Assembly (NCBI GenBank): GCA_934343805.1 | Contig: CAKRIN010000001.1 | Location: forward strand, 1 to 64,000 | Direction of reading: 5' to 3' | Origin: an uncultured Lachnospira sp. | Lineage (GTDB): Bacteria > Bacillota > Clostridia > Lachnospirales > Lachnospiraceae | Length of the DNA stretch: 64,000 bases | Shown here: piece after piece, positions 55,095 through 62,622 of the stretch | How the letters are laid out: the number at the start of each line of letters is the position of its first letter | Position numbering within the stretch: the stretch's first letter is position 1 | Notes under the pieces: generated by a model | Database searches by the model: none | Told to the model about the DNA's origin: nothing | The model's input: the letters and a program-made list of their open reading frames with translations, nothing else | Translations under genes and position numbers: made by a program

Positions 55095-56029
55095 TATTTA
55101 GTCCATTCTTCAGTAGGGACAGTTGTCTTATCAACTATGTCCTTAATGATCTGTTCTTTATTATCTCTGTTCATATATCCTGTCTGCAATACAATCCTGT
55201 GTGCCCACACATAAGGCGCAAGCGTTTTAACATCCTCTGGTACCACATATTCTCTTCCCTTAACATACGCATAAGCCCTTACAGCATTAAGCATTCCTAA
55301 AGTTCCTCTTGGGCTGATACCTATAGATACATTTTCTGTTTCCCTGGTCTGTCTTGCAAGCTGTGTTATATAATCAAGCAAAACCGGATGAACATAAACA
55401 TCTCTCGCAGCTGCCCTCATTGCTATGACATCTTCGCATGTAGCAGTCTCTTTTAATTCTTCTGCCGGGTTTCCTTTTAAAAATCTGTTAAGTATAAGCA
55501 CTTCTTCTTCTTTTTCAGGATATCCCATATTAATCTTCATAAGGAATCTGTCAAGCTGAGCCTCTGGCAAAGGATATGTTCCAGTTGTCTCTATAGGGTT
55601 CTGTGTAGCTATTACTGTAAATGGTTCCTGTAATACATCGACAGTTCCATCAACAGTTACCTGATGTTCTTCCATACATTCAAGCAAAGCTGACTGAGTC
55701 CTTGGAGTTGCTCTGTTAATCTCATCTGCAAGAATAATATTAGCAAATACTGGTCCTTTTCTAAATACAAAATCTGCTTCCTTCTGGTTAAATACATGCA
55801 CTCCTGTTATATCAGACGGAAGAAGATCAGGAGTAAACTGGATTCTAGAAAACTCCCCTGCAATACTTTTAGCAAATGACTTTGCCATAACTGTTTTTCC
55901 TGTACCTGGCACATCCTCTAAAAGTACATGTCCACCTGCTATAATACAAGTGAGAACAAGTTCAGAAACTTCTCTTTTGCCTACTATTACTCTGTCCACA
56001 TTATCAAGTATATCTTTAACCTTACTCAT
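55094..56029 (-). CDS. MoxR family AAA+ ATPase
   Basis: A chaperone-like ATPase of 311 residues. Walker A is LLEDVPGTGKTVMAKS, Walker B ILADEINRATPRTQ, and the sensor region VIATQNPIETTGTYPLPEAQ, a MoxR hallmark, is present. Start 56029 (MSKVKDILDN) follows GGAGGAG; the longer frame is unsupported. It is the first gene of MoxR - DUF58 - membrane protein. The substrate is unknown, and neighbours suggest an envelope process. Confidence 0.94.
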   Translation of the reverse strand: MSKVKDILDNVDRVIVGKREVSELVLTCIIAGGHVLLEDVPGTGKTVMAKSFAKSIAGEFSRIQFTPDLLPSDITGVHVFNQKEADFVFRKGPVFANIILADEINRATPRTQSALLECMEEHQVTVDGTVDVLQEPFTVIATQNPIETTGTYPLPEAQLDRFLMKINMGYPEKEEEVLILNRFLKGNPAEELKETATCEDVIAMRAAARDVYVHPVLLDYITQLARQTRETENVSIGISPRGTLGMLNAVRAYAYVKGREYVVPEDVKTLAPYVWAHRIVLQTGYMNRDNKEQIIKDIVDKTTVPTEEWTK

Positions 56030-56080
56030 AGCTCCTCCATAACGAACATATTTAAAACTACTCAGAGTATAACAAAAAAA

Positions 56081-56106
56081 CTGCCAGATAAGCAAGTATC
56101 TGGCAG
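56081..56106 (-). terminator. Terminator after the Lrp/AsnC gene
   Basis: CTGCCAGATA (56081-56090) pairs with TATCTGGCAG (56097-56106) around a 6-base loop and is followed by a T7 run on the minus strand. It separates the regulator from the MoxR operon. Confidence 0.9.
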
Positions 56107-56119
56107 TGGATTTAAAGCA

Positions 56120-56575
56120 TTAATTGTCCGTTGGCATTTCCTGGTTAACATCAATCCCCCGTGGTGCTACCGGTGTAGAAAAAACAATCTGGGTACTTGT
56201 TCTTCCGAACTTCTGAAGCTGTCCTATAAATGTATCAAGCTCCATTGTACTCGGAAACATTACCTTAAGAAGCATTGAATAATTACCTGTCACACAGTTA
56301 CATTCAACTACATTAGGGCATGATTTTATAAATGGATAAAAATCCGGTTTCTGAACTGGTGCAACTTCAAGATTAATAAATGCTGTAATATGATATCCCA
56401 GCTTTAACTGATTAATCTTGACTTCATAGCCTTCAATTATTTCTTCCTTTTCAAGTCTCTCAATTCTTGCTGAAACTGCCGGTGAAGATAAAAACACCTT
56501 CTCTGCCAGAGCCTTAAGTGGCATCCTTGCGTTCTGCTGTAAAAGTGTAATTATCTTCTTATCGATTTTATCCAT
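56120..56575 (-). CDS. Lrp/AsnC family transcriptional regulator
   Basis: The 151 residues have an N-terminal helix-turn-helix (KIDKKIITLLQQNARMPLKALAEKV, quoted in parts; then SSPAVSARIERLE) and a C-terminal RAM ligand-binding domain (about 65-145). Such regulators sense amino acids. Start 56575 lies seven bases after GGAGG; ATG 56581 is too close to the site. An inverted repeat in its own leader (56602-56648) could be an autoregulatory site. Ligand and targets are unknown. Confidence 0.93.
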   Translation of the reverse strand: MDKIDKKIITLLQQNARMPLKALAEKVFLSSPAVSARIERLEKEEIIEGYEVKINQLKLGYHITAFINLEVAPVQKPDFYPFIKSCPNVVECNCVTGNYSMLLKVMFPSTMELDTFIGQLQKFGRTSTQIVFSTPVAPRGIDVNQEMPTDN

Positions 56576-56601
56576 AATCATTCCTCCTTGGGTTTATTAC
56601 A

Positions 56602-56648
56602 AAAGGGGACAATCCTAGCTATATAACATAACTAAAATCGTCCCCTTT
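56602..56648. promoter_or_regulatory. Inverted repeat in the lrp leader
   Basis: AAAGGGGAC (56602-56610) and GTCCCCTTT (56640-56648) are exact complements; with flanking AAT/ATT partial pairing the arms reach about 12 bases, separated by about 25 bases. It lies just downstream of the predicted lrp start. It could be a leader hairpin or a dimeric operator. Confidence 0.5.
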
Positions 56649-56672
56649 GACTTAAAATATTAACTTGAGTAT

Positions 56673-56701
56673 AATATACACCTAAGATAATAAAATAGCA
56701 A
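56673..56701 (-). promoter_or_regulatory. Promoter of the Lrp/AsnC gene
   Basis: TTGCTA (56701-56696), 17 bases, TATATT (56678-56673) on the minus strand. The start near 56666 lies about 18 bases upstream of the inverted repeat. Confidence 0.45.
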
Positions 56702-56791
56702 GCCTTTTTTCTTTATTTTCATTGCTTTTAGACATAATATTTGTTAGAGTATAGAAAATACTAGTGCTTGCAATAGCAGATTGGAGATATT

Positions 56792-57094
56792 ATGGATAAT
56801 CAGGATTATAATACTGTTACTCTCATGCTAGATGATAATACAGAATGTGAATGTGCAATCGTGCGCATATTCCCTGCTGGTGACAACCAGTACATCGCTC
56901 TTCTTCCTCTTGAAGGAGAAGCTGCTGACAACGATGAAGTATATCTGTACAGATATAAGATTGATGACAACAATGAACCTGTTCTTGAAAACATTGAAAC
57001 AGATGAGGAATACGAAATAGTATCAGACGCCTTTGATGAAGAATTAGATGCTATGGAATACGAAGAACTGTACGAAGAAGAGGATAACGAGTAG
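56792..57094 (+). CDS. DUF1292 domain-containing protein
   Basis: A 100-residue, strongly acidic cytosolic protein of the DUF1292 (YrzB-like) type. It shows the pattern YIALLPLEGE...EVYLYRYK and the ending EEYEIVSDAFDEEL. Molecular function is unknown. GGAGA lies before the ATG. The last 44 bases overlap the end of the convergent helicase gene. Confidence 0.87.
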   Translation: MDNQDYNTVTLMLDDNTECECAIVRIFPAGDNQYIALLPLEGEAADNDEVYLYRYKIDDNNEPVLENIETDEEYEIVSDAFDEELDAMEYEELYEEEDNE

Positions 57095-58901
57095 TAGTTA
57101 TTATATCTTCAAGAAATCTAGAACATGCTGTATCTTTATTGTATCTTTTCTTAGGATACATAAGATACAGCTTTTCTTTTGCTCTTGTAACCGCAACATA
57201 AAAAAGCCGTCTTTCCTCTTCTATCTGTTTGTCAAGCACAGCCTTCGAATATGGAATAATCCCTTCGCACACATCCACAATAAATACAACTCTGTATTCC
57301 AGTCCCTTGGAACCATGCATTGTTATAAAATGTACCCCTTTCTCCTGCATTTCATCCTTACTGTCATTCTCAGCCCTTGCAACACTATGTATCCATTCAC
57401 CGATTGATATATACCTCAATGCCTCATTCTGCAGCCGGGATATAACACCATAAATATCTTCCCTGTTAAGTCTGTGTTCATATATATATTCATCAATATA
57501 TCTGTCATAGCCAATCTTCTTTCTTATGTAGTTAATAGCTGCAAATGGACTCATATTCTTAATCATGTTCATATCCATCTCAAAATCATTAATTCTGCCA
57601 ATCATTGCTTCATTGCAATTATATATTCTCTTCAACGACTGCATATCAAATGGATCTGTTATATACGATCGTGTTATATAACGCATAGGCTTATTGATTA
57701 CTCTCAGATAATCATTTCTGCTACAGCTTCCCATCGCAATATTAAGATATGAAATAATATCTTTCGATATCCAGTGTTCATACAGATTCTGTGTCCTTCC
57801 ACTCCCCACACATGGTATTCCATCAACTCCTGCCCTTATCATAAAAGTATCTCCAACAACATTAGTTCTTGACAGAACTGCAATATCATCATAATCAATC
57901 CCTGAATCATTAAGTCTTTTCAATTCCGAAACAAGATAATTCTGTTCATCATTATATGTTAAAAATTCACATATATTAACTGGTTCTCCCATGACAGATG
58001 ACGACCTGATATCCTTGGCAAATCTATGCCGGTTTTCTTCAATAAGTACCCTCCCTGTCATGACTATATTAGCTGTTGAGCGGTAATTAACATCCAGATA
58101 AATCTTCCTTGTATCCGTATATATCTGTGAGAATTCAAACATAATTGACGGACTCGCTCCCCTGAATCCATATATACTCTGATCGTCATCTCCCACGACA
58201 AAAAGATTCTTATACTTTTCTGCCAATATAGATATCACTTCAAACTGCGCTTTGTTAATATCCTGAAACTCATCTATTAATATGTATCTGTACTTATCCT
58301 GCCACGCTTCCCTGTAATCATCCCTTGCTTTCAAAAGCTTAAGACATTCAATTACCATATCATCAAAATCAAGCAGGCCTTTTGAGTTAAGCATATCCAT
58401 ATATCTCTTATATATCCTTCTGAAACTCCCCTCCGGAATTCCGGCTGCCTGGTAGGAATCTATATTCTTCTGTCCATTCTTCACCAGACTAATCTGTGAT
58501 AAAACATTATTAACAGCTTCCGTCTCATCATCATACTCCAATTCAAGCATGCACAATTCATCTCTCACAAAGTTATACTGTGTCTGTGCTTTAATGATAC
58601 ATCTTGAAGAATAATTATATGCATTCTTAAGAATTGTAAAAAATACAGCATGAAAAGTTCCAAACGTAACGGCATTACCTCTTCCTCCTGAAATATTACT
58701 AAAACGTTCTTTCATCTGAACCGCTGCTGCCTTAGTAAAGGTTATCACAAGAATATCTGATTGACTTACCCCTAAATGTTCAATCAGATACTTCACCCTG
58801 TTAGTAAGAACTGCTGTCTTTCCTGACCCTGGACCAGCTATTACCATGCATGGTCCTTTATCATGCTGAACAGCCTGTTTCTGTGCCTCATTAAACTCCA
58901 A
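57051..58901 (-). CDS. UvrD/Rep-type ATP-dependent helicase
   Basis: A superfamily 1A 3'-5' DNA helicase of 616 residues, shorter than PcrA/UvrD (about 720-740) because the C-terminal extension is missing. Motifs: Walker A AGPGSGKTAVLTNR, Walker B LIDEFQDIN, motif III GDDDQSIYGFRGA, motif V ITMHGSKGLEYRVVFI, motif VI FYVAVTRAKEKLYL. A role in repair or in removing stalled complexes is likely, but it may be a paralogue besides a main PcrA. The 3' end overlaps the convergent DUF1292 gene. Confidence 0.92.
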   Translation of the reverse strand: MEFNEAQKQAVQHDKGPCMVIAGPGSGKTAVLTNRVKYLIEHLGVSQSDILVITFTKAAAVQMKERFSNISGGRGNAVTFGTFHAVFFTILKNAYNYSSRCIIKAQTQYNFVRDELCMLELEYDDETEAVNNVLSQISLVKNGQKNIDSYQAAGIPEGSFRRIYKRYMDMLNSKGLLDFDDMVIECLKLLKARDDYREAWQDKYRYILIDEFQDINKAQFEVISILAEKYKNLFVVGDDDQSIYGFRGASPSIMFEFSQIYTDTRKIYLDVNYRSTANIVMTGRVLIEENRHRFAKDIRSSSVMGEPVNICEFLTYNDEQNYLVSELKRLNDSGIDYDDIAVLSRTNVVGDTFMIRAGVDGIPCVGSGRTQNLYEHWISKDIISYLNIAMGSCSRNDYLRVINKPMRYITRSYITDPFDMQSLKRIYNCNEAMIGRINDFEMDMNMIKNMSPFAAINYIRKKIGYDRYIDEYIYEHRLNREDIYGVISRLQNEALRYISIGEWIHSVARAENDSKDEMQEKGVHFITMHGSKGLEYRVVFIVDVCEGIIPYSKAVLDKQIEEERRLFYVAVTRAKEKLYLMYPKKRYNKDTACSRFLEDIITTTRYPLLRTVLRIP

Positions 58902-58998
58902 TTATTACTCCTAAAAAAATAACTAATATACTATATGTATATTAGTTATTATAAATAAATACTATTCACTTGTCAATTCTTTTAGTATATTTTTATCA

Positions 58999-59499
58999 TT
59001 AATAGCTTGTTATCTTATCATCTGAATCATCTGTATTTGATATTCTTTTAATAACAACATAATATTCTACCTGAGGATTAACTCTTACAAGTACCCTGTC
59101 ACCTTCTTTGTGACCTAATAGCGCCTGTCCTAACGGAGATTCAATACTAACCATTCCACTTAATGAATCTGCCCTTATAGTAGTAACTATCTTTACTATT
59201 TCAGTACTTTCATCATCCTCATAATATACCTCAACAGTATTATTAACTCCTACCTCGTCATCAGCTGATTCATCATCAATAACTGTAGCATTCTTAATGG
59301 TTCTTTGCAGATATCTTATACGGCTTTCATTTTTATTTTTAAAACGTTTGGCAGCATGATATTCAAAATTCTCGCTAAGATCCCCTTGTGCCCTTGTTTC
59401 CTTTACATCATCAAGCGCAGCCTTTCTTACCTCATGGATTCTGTATTCAATCTCTTCTTCCATTTTTTTGATATCATTTTTTGTAAGTTCATGTCCCAT
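58999..59499 (-). CDS. greA: GreA/GreB-family transcription elongation factor
   Basis: Rescues backtracked RNA polymerase by stimulating cleavage of the 3' RNA end. The 166 residues have the N-terminal coiled coil with the tip motif AQGDLSENFEYHAAK (acidic catalytic tip) and the C-terminal FKBP-like domain with VSIESPLGQALLGHKEGD. Start ATG 59499 was chosen over GTG 59508, which abuts the AAGGAAG site. The C39-like peptidase gene lies 21 bases upstream in the same orientation. Confidence 0.9.
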   Translation of the reverse strand: MGHELTKNDIKKMEEEIEYRIHEVRKAALDDVKETRAQGDLSENFEYHAAKRFKNKNESRIRYLQRTIKNATVIDDESADDEVGVNNTVEVYYEDDESTEIVKIVTTIRADSLSGMVSIESPLGQALLGHKEGDRVLVRVNPQVEYYVVIKRISNTDDSDDKITSY

Positions 59500-59520
59500 A
59501 ACCGACACCTTCCTTAAATA

Positions 59521-60348
59521 TTATTTAATATAGACAGCCTGACTTAATACATCATTATATCTTTGAAAAAATGTATCTGCATCTCTCACAACATTTCCTG
59601 CTATAGAATCAGCCACTTCAACAGTGTTATCCTGCTCATTATACCCGCTAAGAACCACACAGTGCTCATTAGTCATCCATTCAAAGCTGTTACCATCAAT
59701 TGTATATGTTTTTGCATAAGTTGATTTCATATCTTCCGTATTCCATATAATAACAGGTCTGTCATCTGAAAGTATATCTACAATCTGCTCTCTTGTGCTG
59801 TTACTTATGTCAACTGCCTCATAATCAAGCGCTCTGTCTGCAAAGAATTTATTAGCTGCATTTACAATGACTGGCGCATAACATCCAAATGAATTGTCAT
59901 TATACACACTTCCAACAAAAGAAGTAAACATATTATATGTTGACGAATCAAGATAATTATCTGCCATATAATCATTTGTCACATCTATCCCCATATAATT
60001 AAGTACCATTGTAAGTGATGTTATTTCACAACCTGAAGGCATATCCGGATATTGATATATAACTTTAACATCTAATGAAATATTTTCGGTTACATTTTCT
60101 GTCGCATTTTCCGTTTCATTACCAGTCTCATACTCATCCTGTGCTGCTTCATTTTCTATCTGTATATCATCTGGCACTGATGTTTCCTCTGATTCAGCCA
60201 CATTATTAACCTTAGATGATTTTAAAATATTACTGATATCAATAATTCCCTTATAATCAGCATAAAAAAACAAACAAACTATCAACGCAAGGAACGATAT
60301 TCCAAGCATAACAATCTGCCTGCTTTTTCTTTTCTTTTTCTTTATCAT
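59521..60348 (-). CDS. Membrane-anchored C39-like cysteine peptidase
   Basis: A 275-residue protein with a very basic N-terminus, one membrane helix (about 14-33), an acidic Asn/Glu/Thr linker (about 50-95), and a peptidase C39-like domain. The likely catalytic residues are Cys in MPSGCEITSL, His in NEHCVVLSGY and the Asp of VEVADS. The class often processes or senses peptides outside the cell. Start 60348 follows AGAGGT; the frame is open 53 codons further, over its own promoter. It shares an operon with greA. Confidence 0.85.
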   Translation of the reverse strand: MIKKKKRKSRQIVMLGISFLALIVCLFFYADYKGIIDISNILKSSKVNNVAESEETSVPDDIQIENEAAQDEYETGNETENATENVTENISLDVKVIYQYPDMPSGCEITSLTMVLNYMGIDVTNDYMADNYLDSSTYNMFTSFVGSVYNDNSFGCYAPVIVNAANKFFADRALDYEAVDISNSTREQIVDILSDDRPVIIWNTEDMKSTYAKTYTIDGNSFEWMTNEHCVVLSGYNEQDNTVEVADSIAGNVVRDADTFFQRYNDVLSQAVYIK

Positions 60349-60384
60349 ATATACCTCTGAAGTGCAACATTTAATCCAGCAATT

Positions 60385-60414
60385 ATTATATACCACCCCA
60401 AATCCCGTTTGCAA
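60385..60414 (-). promoter_or_regulatory. Promoter of the C39 peptidase-greA operon
   Basis: TTGCAA (60414-60409), 18 bases, consensus TATAAT (60390-60385) on the minus strand, about 30 bases before the start codon. It supports the internal ATG at 60348. Confidence 0.6.
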
Positions 60415-60466
60415 CGCATAAAACACATTTACAGCCACCCTGATGTAATTCTGAAATAATTTCACC

Positions 60467-60494
60467 TTGCACTTCCATAAAAATGCGTTATAAT
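60467..60494 (+). promoter_or_regulatory. Promoter of tRNA-Pro
   Basis: TTGCAC (60467-60472), 16 bases, TATAAT (60489-60494). The start would be about 15 bases before the mature tRNA. Confidence 0.6.
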
Positions 60495-60515
60495 AATTAA
60501 GTTGCAACTTTATTA

Positions 60516-60589
60516 CGGCGTGTGGCTCAGTTTGGTAGAGCGCGTGGTTCGGGACTACGAGGCCGCAGGTTCAAATCCTGTCACGCCGA
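60516..60589 (+). tRNA. tRNA-Pro (anticodon CGG)
   Basis: A 74-base cloverleaf: acceptor CGGCGTG/CACGCCG, D-arm GCTC...GAGC, anticodon stem CGTGG/CTACG with loop TTCGGGA (anticodon CGG), T-arm GCAGG-TTCAAAT-CCTGT (one G-T pair), discriminator A. CCA is not encoded. It ends one base before the thiT stop codon on the other strand. Confidence 0.95.
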
Positions 60590-60590
60590 T

Positions 60591-61256
60591 TTACGCAAGA
60601 TTATTCTTTATATACGCAAGAGCTTTACTTACAGGCGGAAGGTTTATAACTATTAATGTTACAACTGCTTCTAATCCAATATAAGATCCATTATATACTA
60701 TAGAATATATTACCGCACTGTTAAAGAATTCCGGTGTATATACAGCAAAGAATATCCATCCTGACAGAAACGAACATATGAATCTACCAACCACTCCTGT
60801 TACATATCCCTTAACAAGTCCATGTTTTGAATCCGAAAATATTCCAGATAATCCCAAAGCTCCAAATCCCAATATATAATCGAGCATTACCTGTGGAATA
60901 CTGACTATGTATGGATCTAATAACAACTGAAGAATCCCATATGCAAATGCTGTTGTAAGTCCAGCTCTTATTCCGTACCAATATCCAATCAATACAATAA
61001 ACAACATGCTGAATAAAGTTGCTGCTCCCCCCATAGGAAGTCTTATAACTTTAATCATTGACGTCACAACAGCAAGTGCAATAGCCATTGATGCAAATGC
61101 TATGTGCTTTGCATCAATCTTTTTATCAGAATTACGCATTACACAGCCAATCACTAGCAGCACAATTATTGCTGCTATAAGTCCGGCATATCCAGCCTTT
61201 GTAAGGCTATAACTTATTCCACTTTCATCAATTATTTTATTAACGAAAATTTCCAT
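60591..61256 (-). CDS. thiT: Thiamine ECF transporter S component ThiT
   Basis: Membrane thiamine-binding subunit of an energy-coupling-factor importer. The 221 residues include about six helices and the ThiT pattern LPMGGAATLFSMLFIVLIGY (quoted in parts), GIRAGLTTAFAYGILQLL and a DPYIVSIPQVMLDYILGF-like segment. It lacks the EcfA/T energising subunits nearby, as usual for shared ECF modules. No TPP riboswitch was found in its 340-base upstream region. It is convergent with tRNA-Pro. Confidence 0.88.
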   Translation of the reverse strand: MEIFVNKIIDESGISYSLTKAGYAGLIAAIIVLLVIGCVMRNSDKKIDAKHIAFASMAIALAVVTSMIKVIRLPMGGAATLFSMLFIVLIGYWYGIRAGLTTAFAYGILQLLLDPYIVSIPQVMLDYILGFGALGLSGIFSDSKHGLVKGYVTGVVGRFICSFLSGWIFFAVYTPEFFNSAVIYSIVYNGSYIGLEAVVTLIVINLPPVSKALAYIKNNLA

Positions 61257-61363
61257 TTATGTCCTCATTTTTTATTTATAATTCTGCATTATACTTGAAA
61301 TAGTTCTTTCCGAAGCATTCTTTGATAACTCAAGTTTACTACAAGTATTATCATTGACTAATT

Positions 61364-61500
61364 TACTGTTCCTCTATCCTTTGGTTCTTTGCCATTACTG
61401 TTGTGATAAAAATCAAGCCAATACTCCAAATAAATCTGAAAAAATTCATGACAACTGACATGACCGCACAAAATAATTTTTTGTCATTTGTTTTTTCATT
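61364..61500 (-). other. Pair of tiny overlapping ORFs upstream of thiT
   Basis: ATG 61500, five bases after AAGGAG, opens a 17-codon frame beginning MKKQMTKNYF and stopping at 61447. A second frame from ATG 61450 overlaps that stop (ATGA) and runs 30 codons (MNFFQIYLEYWLDFY start). The second frame is also open upstream of its ATG, and a T7 run lies near its start, so slippage or a frameshifted remnant is possible. The 61257-61597 stretch otherwise holds only the terminator at 61544 and a promoter-like TTGACA (61557-61552), 18 bases, TAATAA (61533-61528). Confidence 0.3.
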
Positions 61501-61543
61501 CAAACTCCTTATCGTAAATTATCAATTTATTACACATGCCAAA

Positions 61544-61574
61544 AGGGGCTTGTCAATACACGACAAGTCCCTTA
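61544..61574 (-). terminator. Terminator after the GGGtGRT gene
   Basis: On the minus strand AAGGGACTTGTC pairs with GACAAGCCCCTT (one mismatch) around GTGTATT, ending CCCCTTTT. The right arm also contains the TTGACA of the candidate promoter for the thiT leader. Confidence 0.8.
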
Positions 61575-61597
61575 AAAAATCAAAAATATATAATTAC

Positions 61598-62608
61598 TTA
61601 GAACTTACCATTCTTAGCAGCTTCCTCAACAGAAACAGCTACAGCAACAGTAGCACCAACCATAGGGTTGTTACCCATTCCGATAAGTCCCATCATTTCA
61701 ACGTGAGCTGGAACTGATGAAGAACCTGCGAACTGAGCATCTGAATGCATACGTCCCATTGTATCTGTCATACCATAAGAAGCAGGACCTGCTGCCATGT
61801 TATCTGGGTGAAGTGTACGTCCTGTACCACCACCTGAAGCTACTGAGAAGTACTTCTTACCTGCTTCAAGTCTTTCCTTCTTATATGTACCTGCAACTGG
61901 ATGCTGGAATCTTGTAGGGTTTGTTGAGTTACCTGTGATAGAGATATCAACATTCTCCTTCCACATGATTGCAACACCTTCTGTTACATCATTAGCGCCG
62001 TAGCAGTTAACCTTAGAACGAAGACCATCTGAGTATGCTGTTCTAGAGATTTCCTTTACTTCGCCTGTTGAGTAATCCATCTCTGTCTCAACGAATGTGA
62101 ATCCGTTAATTCTTGAGATAATCTTAGCAGCATCCTTTCCAAGACCATTAAGGATAACTCTAAGAGGTTTCTGTCTAACCTTGTTAGCCTTCTCTGCAAT
62201 ACCGATAGCTCCCTCAGCAGCAGCAAATGATTCATGACCTGCAAGGAATGCGAAACATTCTGTCTCTTCTTCAAGCAGCATCTTTCCTAAGTTACCATGT
62301 CCAAGACCAACCTTTCTCTGGTCAGCAACTGAACCTGGAATACAGAATGCCTGAAGACCCTCTCCGATAGCTGCAGCAGCTTCTGAAGCCTTTCTTGCAC
62401 CCTTCTTGATAGCGATTGCTGCACCTACTGTGTAAGCCCAGCATGCATTTTCAAAACAAATTGGCTGGATACCCTTAACCATAGCATATACATCTAATCC
62501 GGCATCCTTAGTAATCTTTTCAGCTTCTTCAATATTAGCTATACCATAGCTGTTAAGAACTGAAGTAATCTTATCTATTCTTCTCTCATATGATTCAAAT
62601 AAAGCCAT
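61598..62608 (-). CDS. GGGtGRT protein (uncharacterised family)
   Basis: A 336-residue cytosolic protein of the family named for its motif GGGTGRT, seen here in FSVASGGGTGRTLHPDN. Other blocks are FENACWAYTVGAAIAIKKGA, an Ala/Gly-rich GLGHGNLGKML, FAFLAGHESFAAAEGAIG and a C-terminal MMGLIGMGNNPMVGATVAV. Gly-rich loops suggest nucleotide or cofactor binding, but no enzyme class is known to the annotator. It follows the NifU-like gene by 14 bases, so both are clearly one operon and probably one functional unit. Confidence 0.88.
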   Translation of the reverse strand: MALFESYERRIDKITSVLNSYGIANIEEAEKITKDAGLDVYAMVKGIQPICFENACWAYTVGAAIAIKKGARKASEAAAAIGEGLQAFCIPGSVADQRKVGLGHGNLGKMLLEEETECFAFLAGHESFAAAEGAIGIAEKANKVRQKPLRVILNGLGKDAAKIISRINGFTFVETEMDYSTGEVKEISRTAYSDGLRSKVNCYGANDVTEGVAIMWKENVDISITGNSTNPTRFQHPVAGTYKKERLEAGKKYFSVASGGGTGRTLHPDNMAAGPASYGMTDTMGRMHSDAQFAGSSSVPAHVEMMGLIGMGNNPMVGATVAVAVSVEEAAKNGKF

Positions 62609-62622
62609 TCTAATTGTCCTCC

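Noticed and set aside
61257..61597. TPP riboswitch upstream of thiT
   Set aside because: The conserved CTGAGA and ACC-TGA-CTGG elements are absent on the minus strand.
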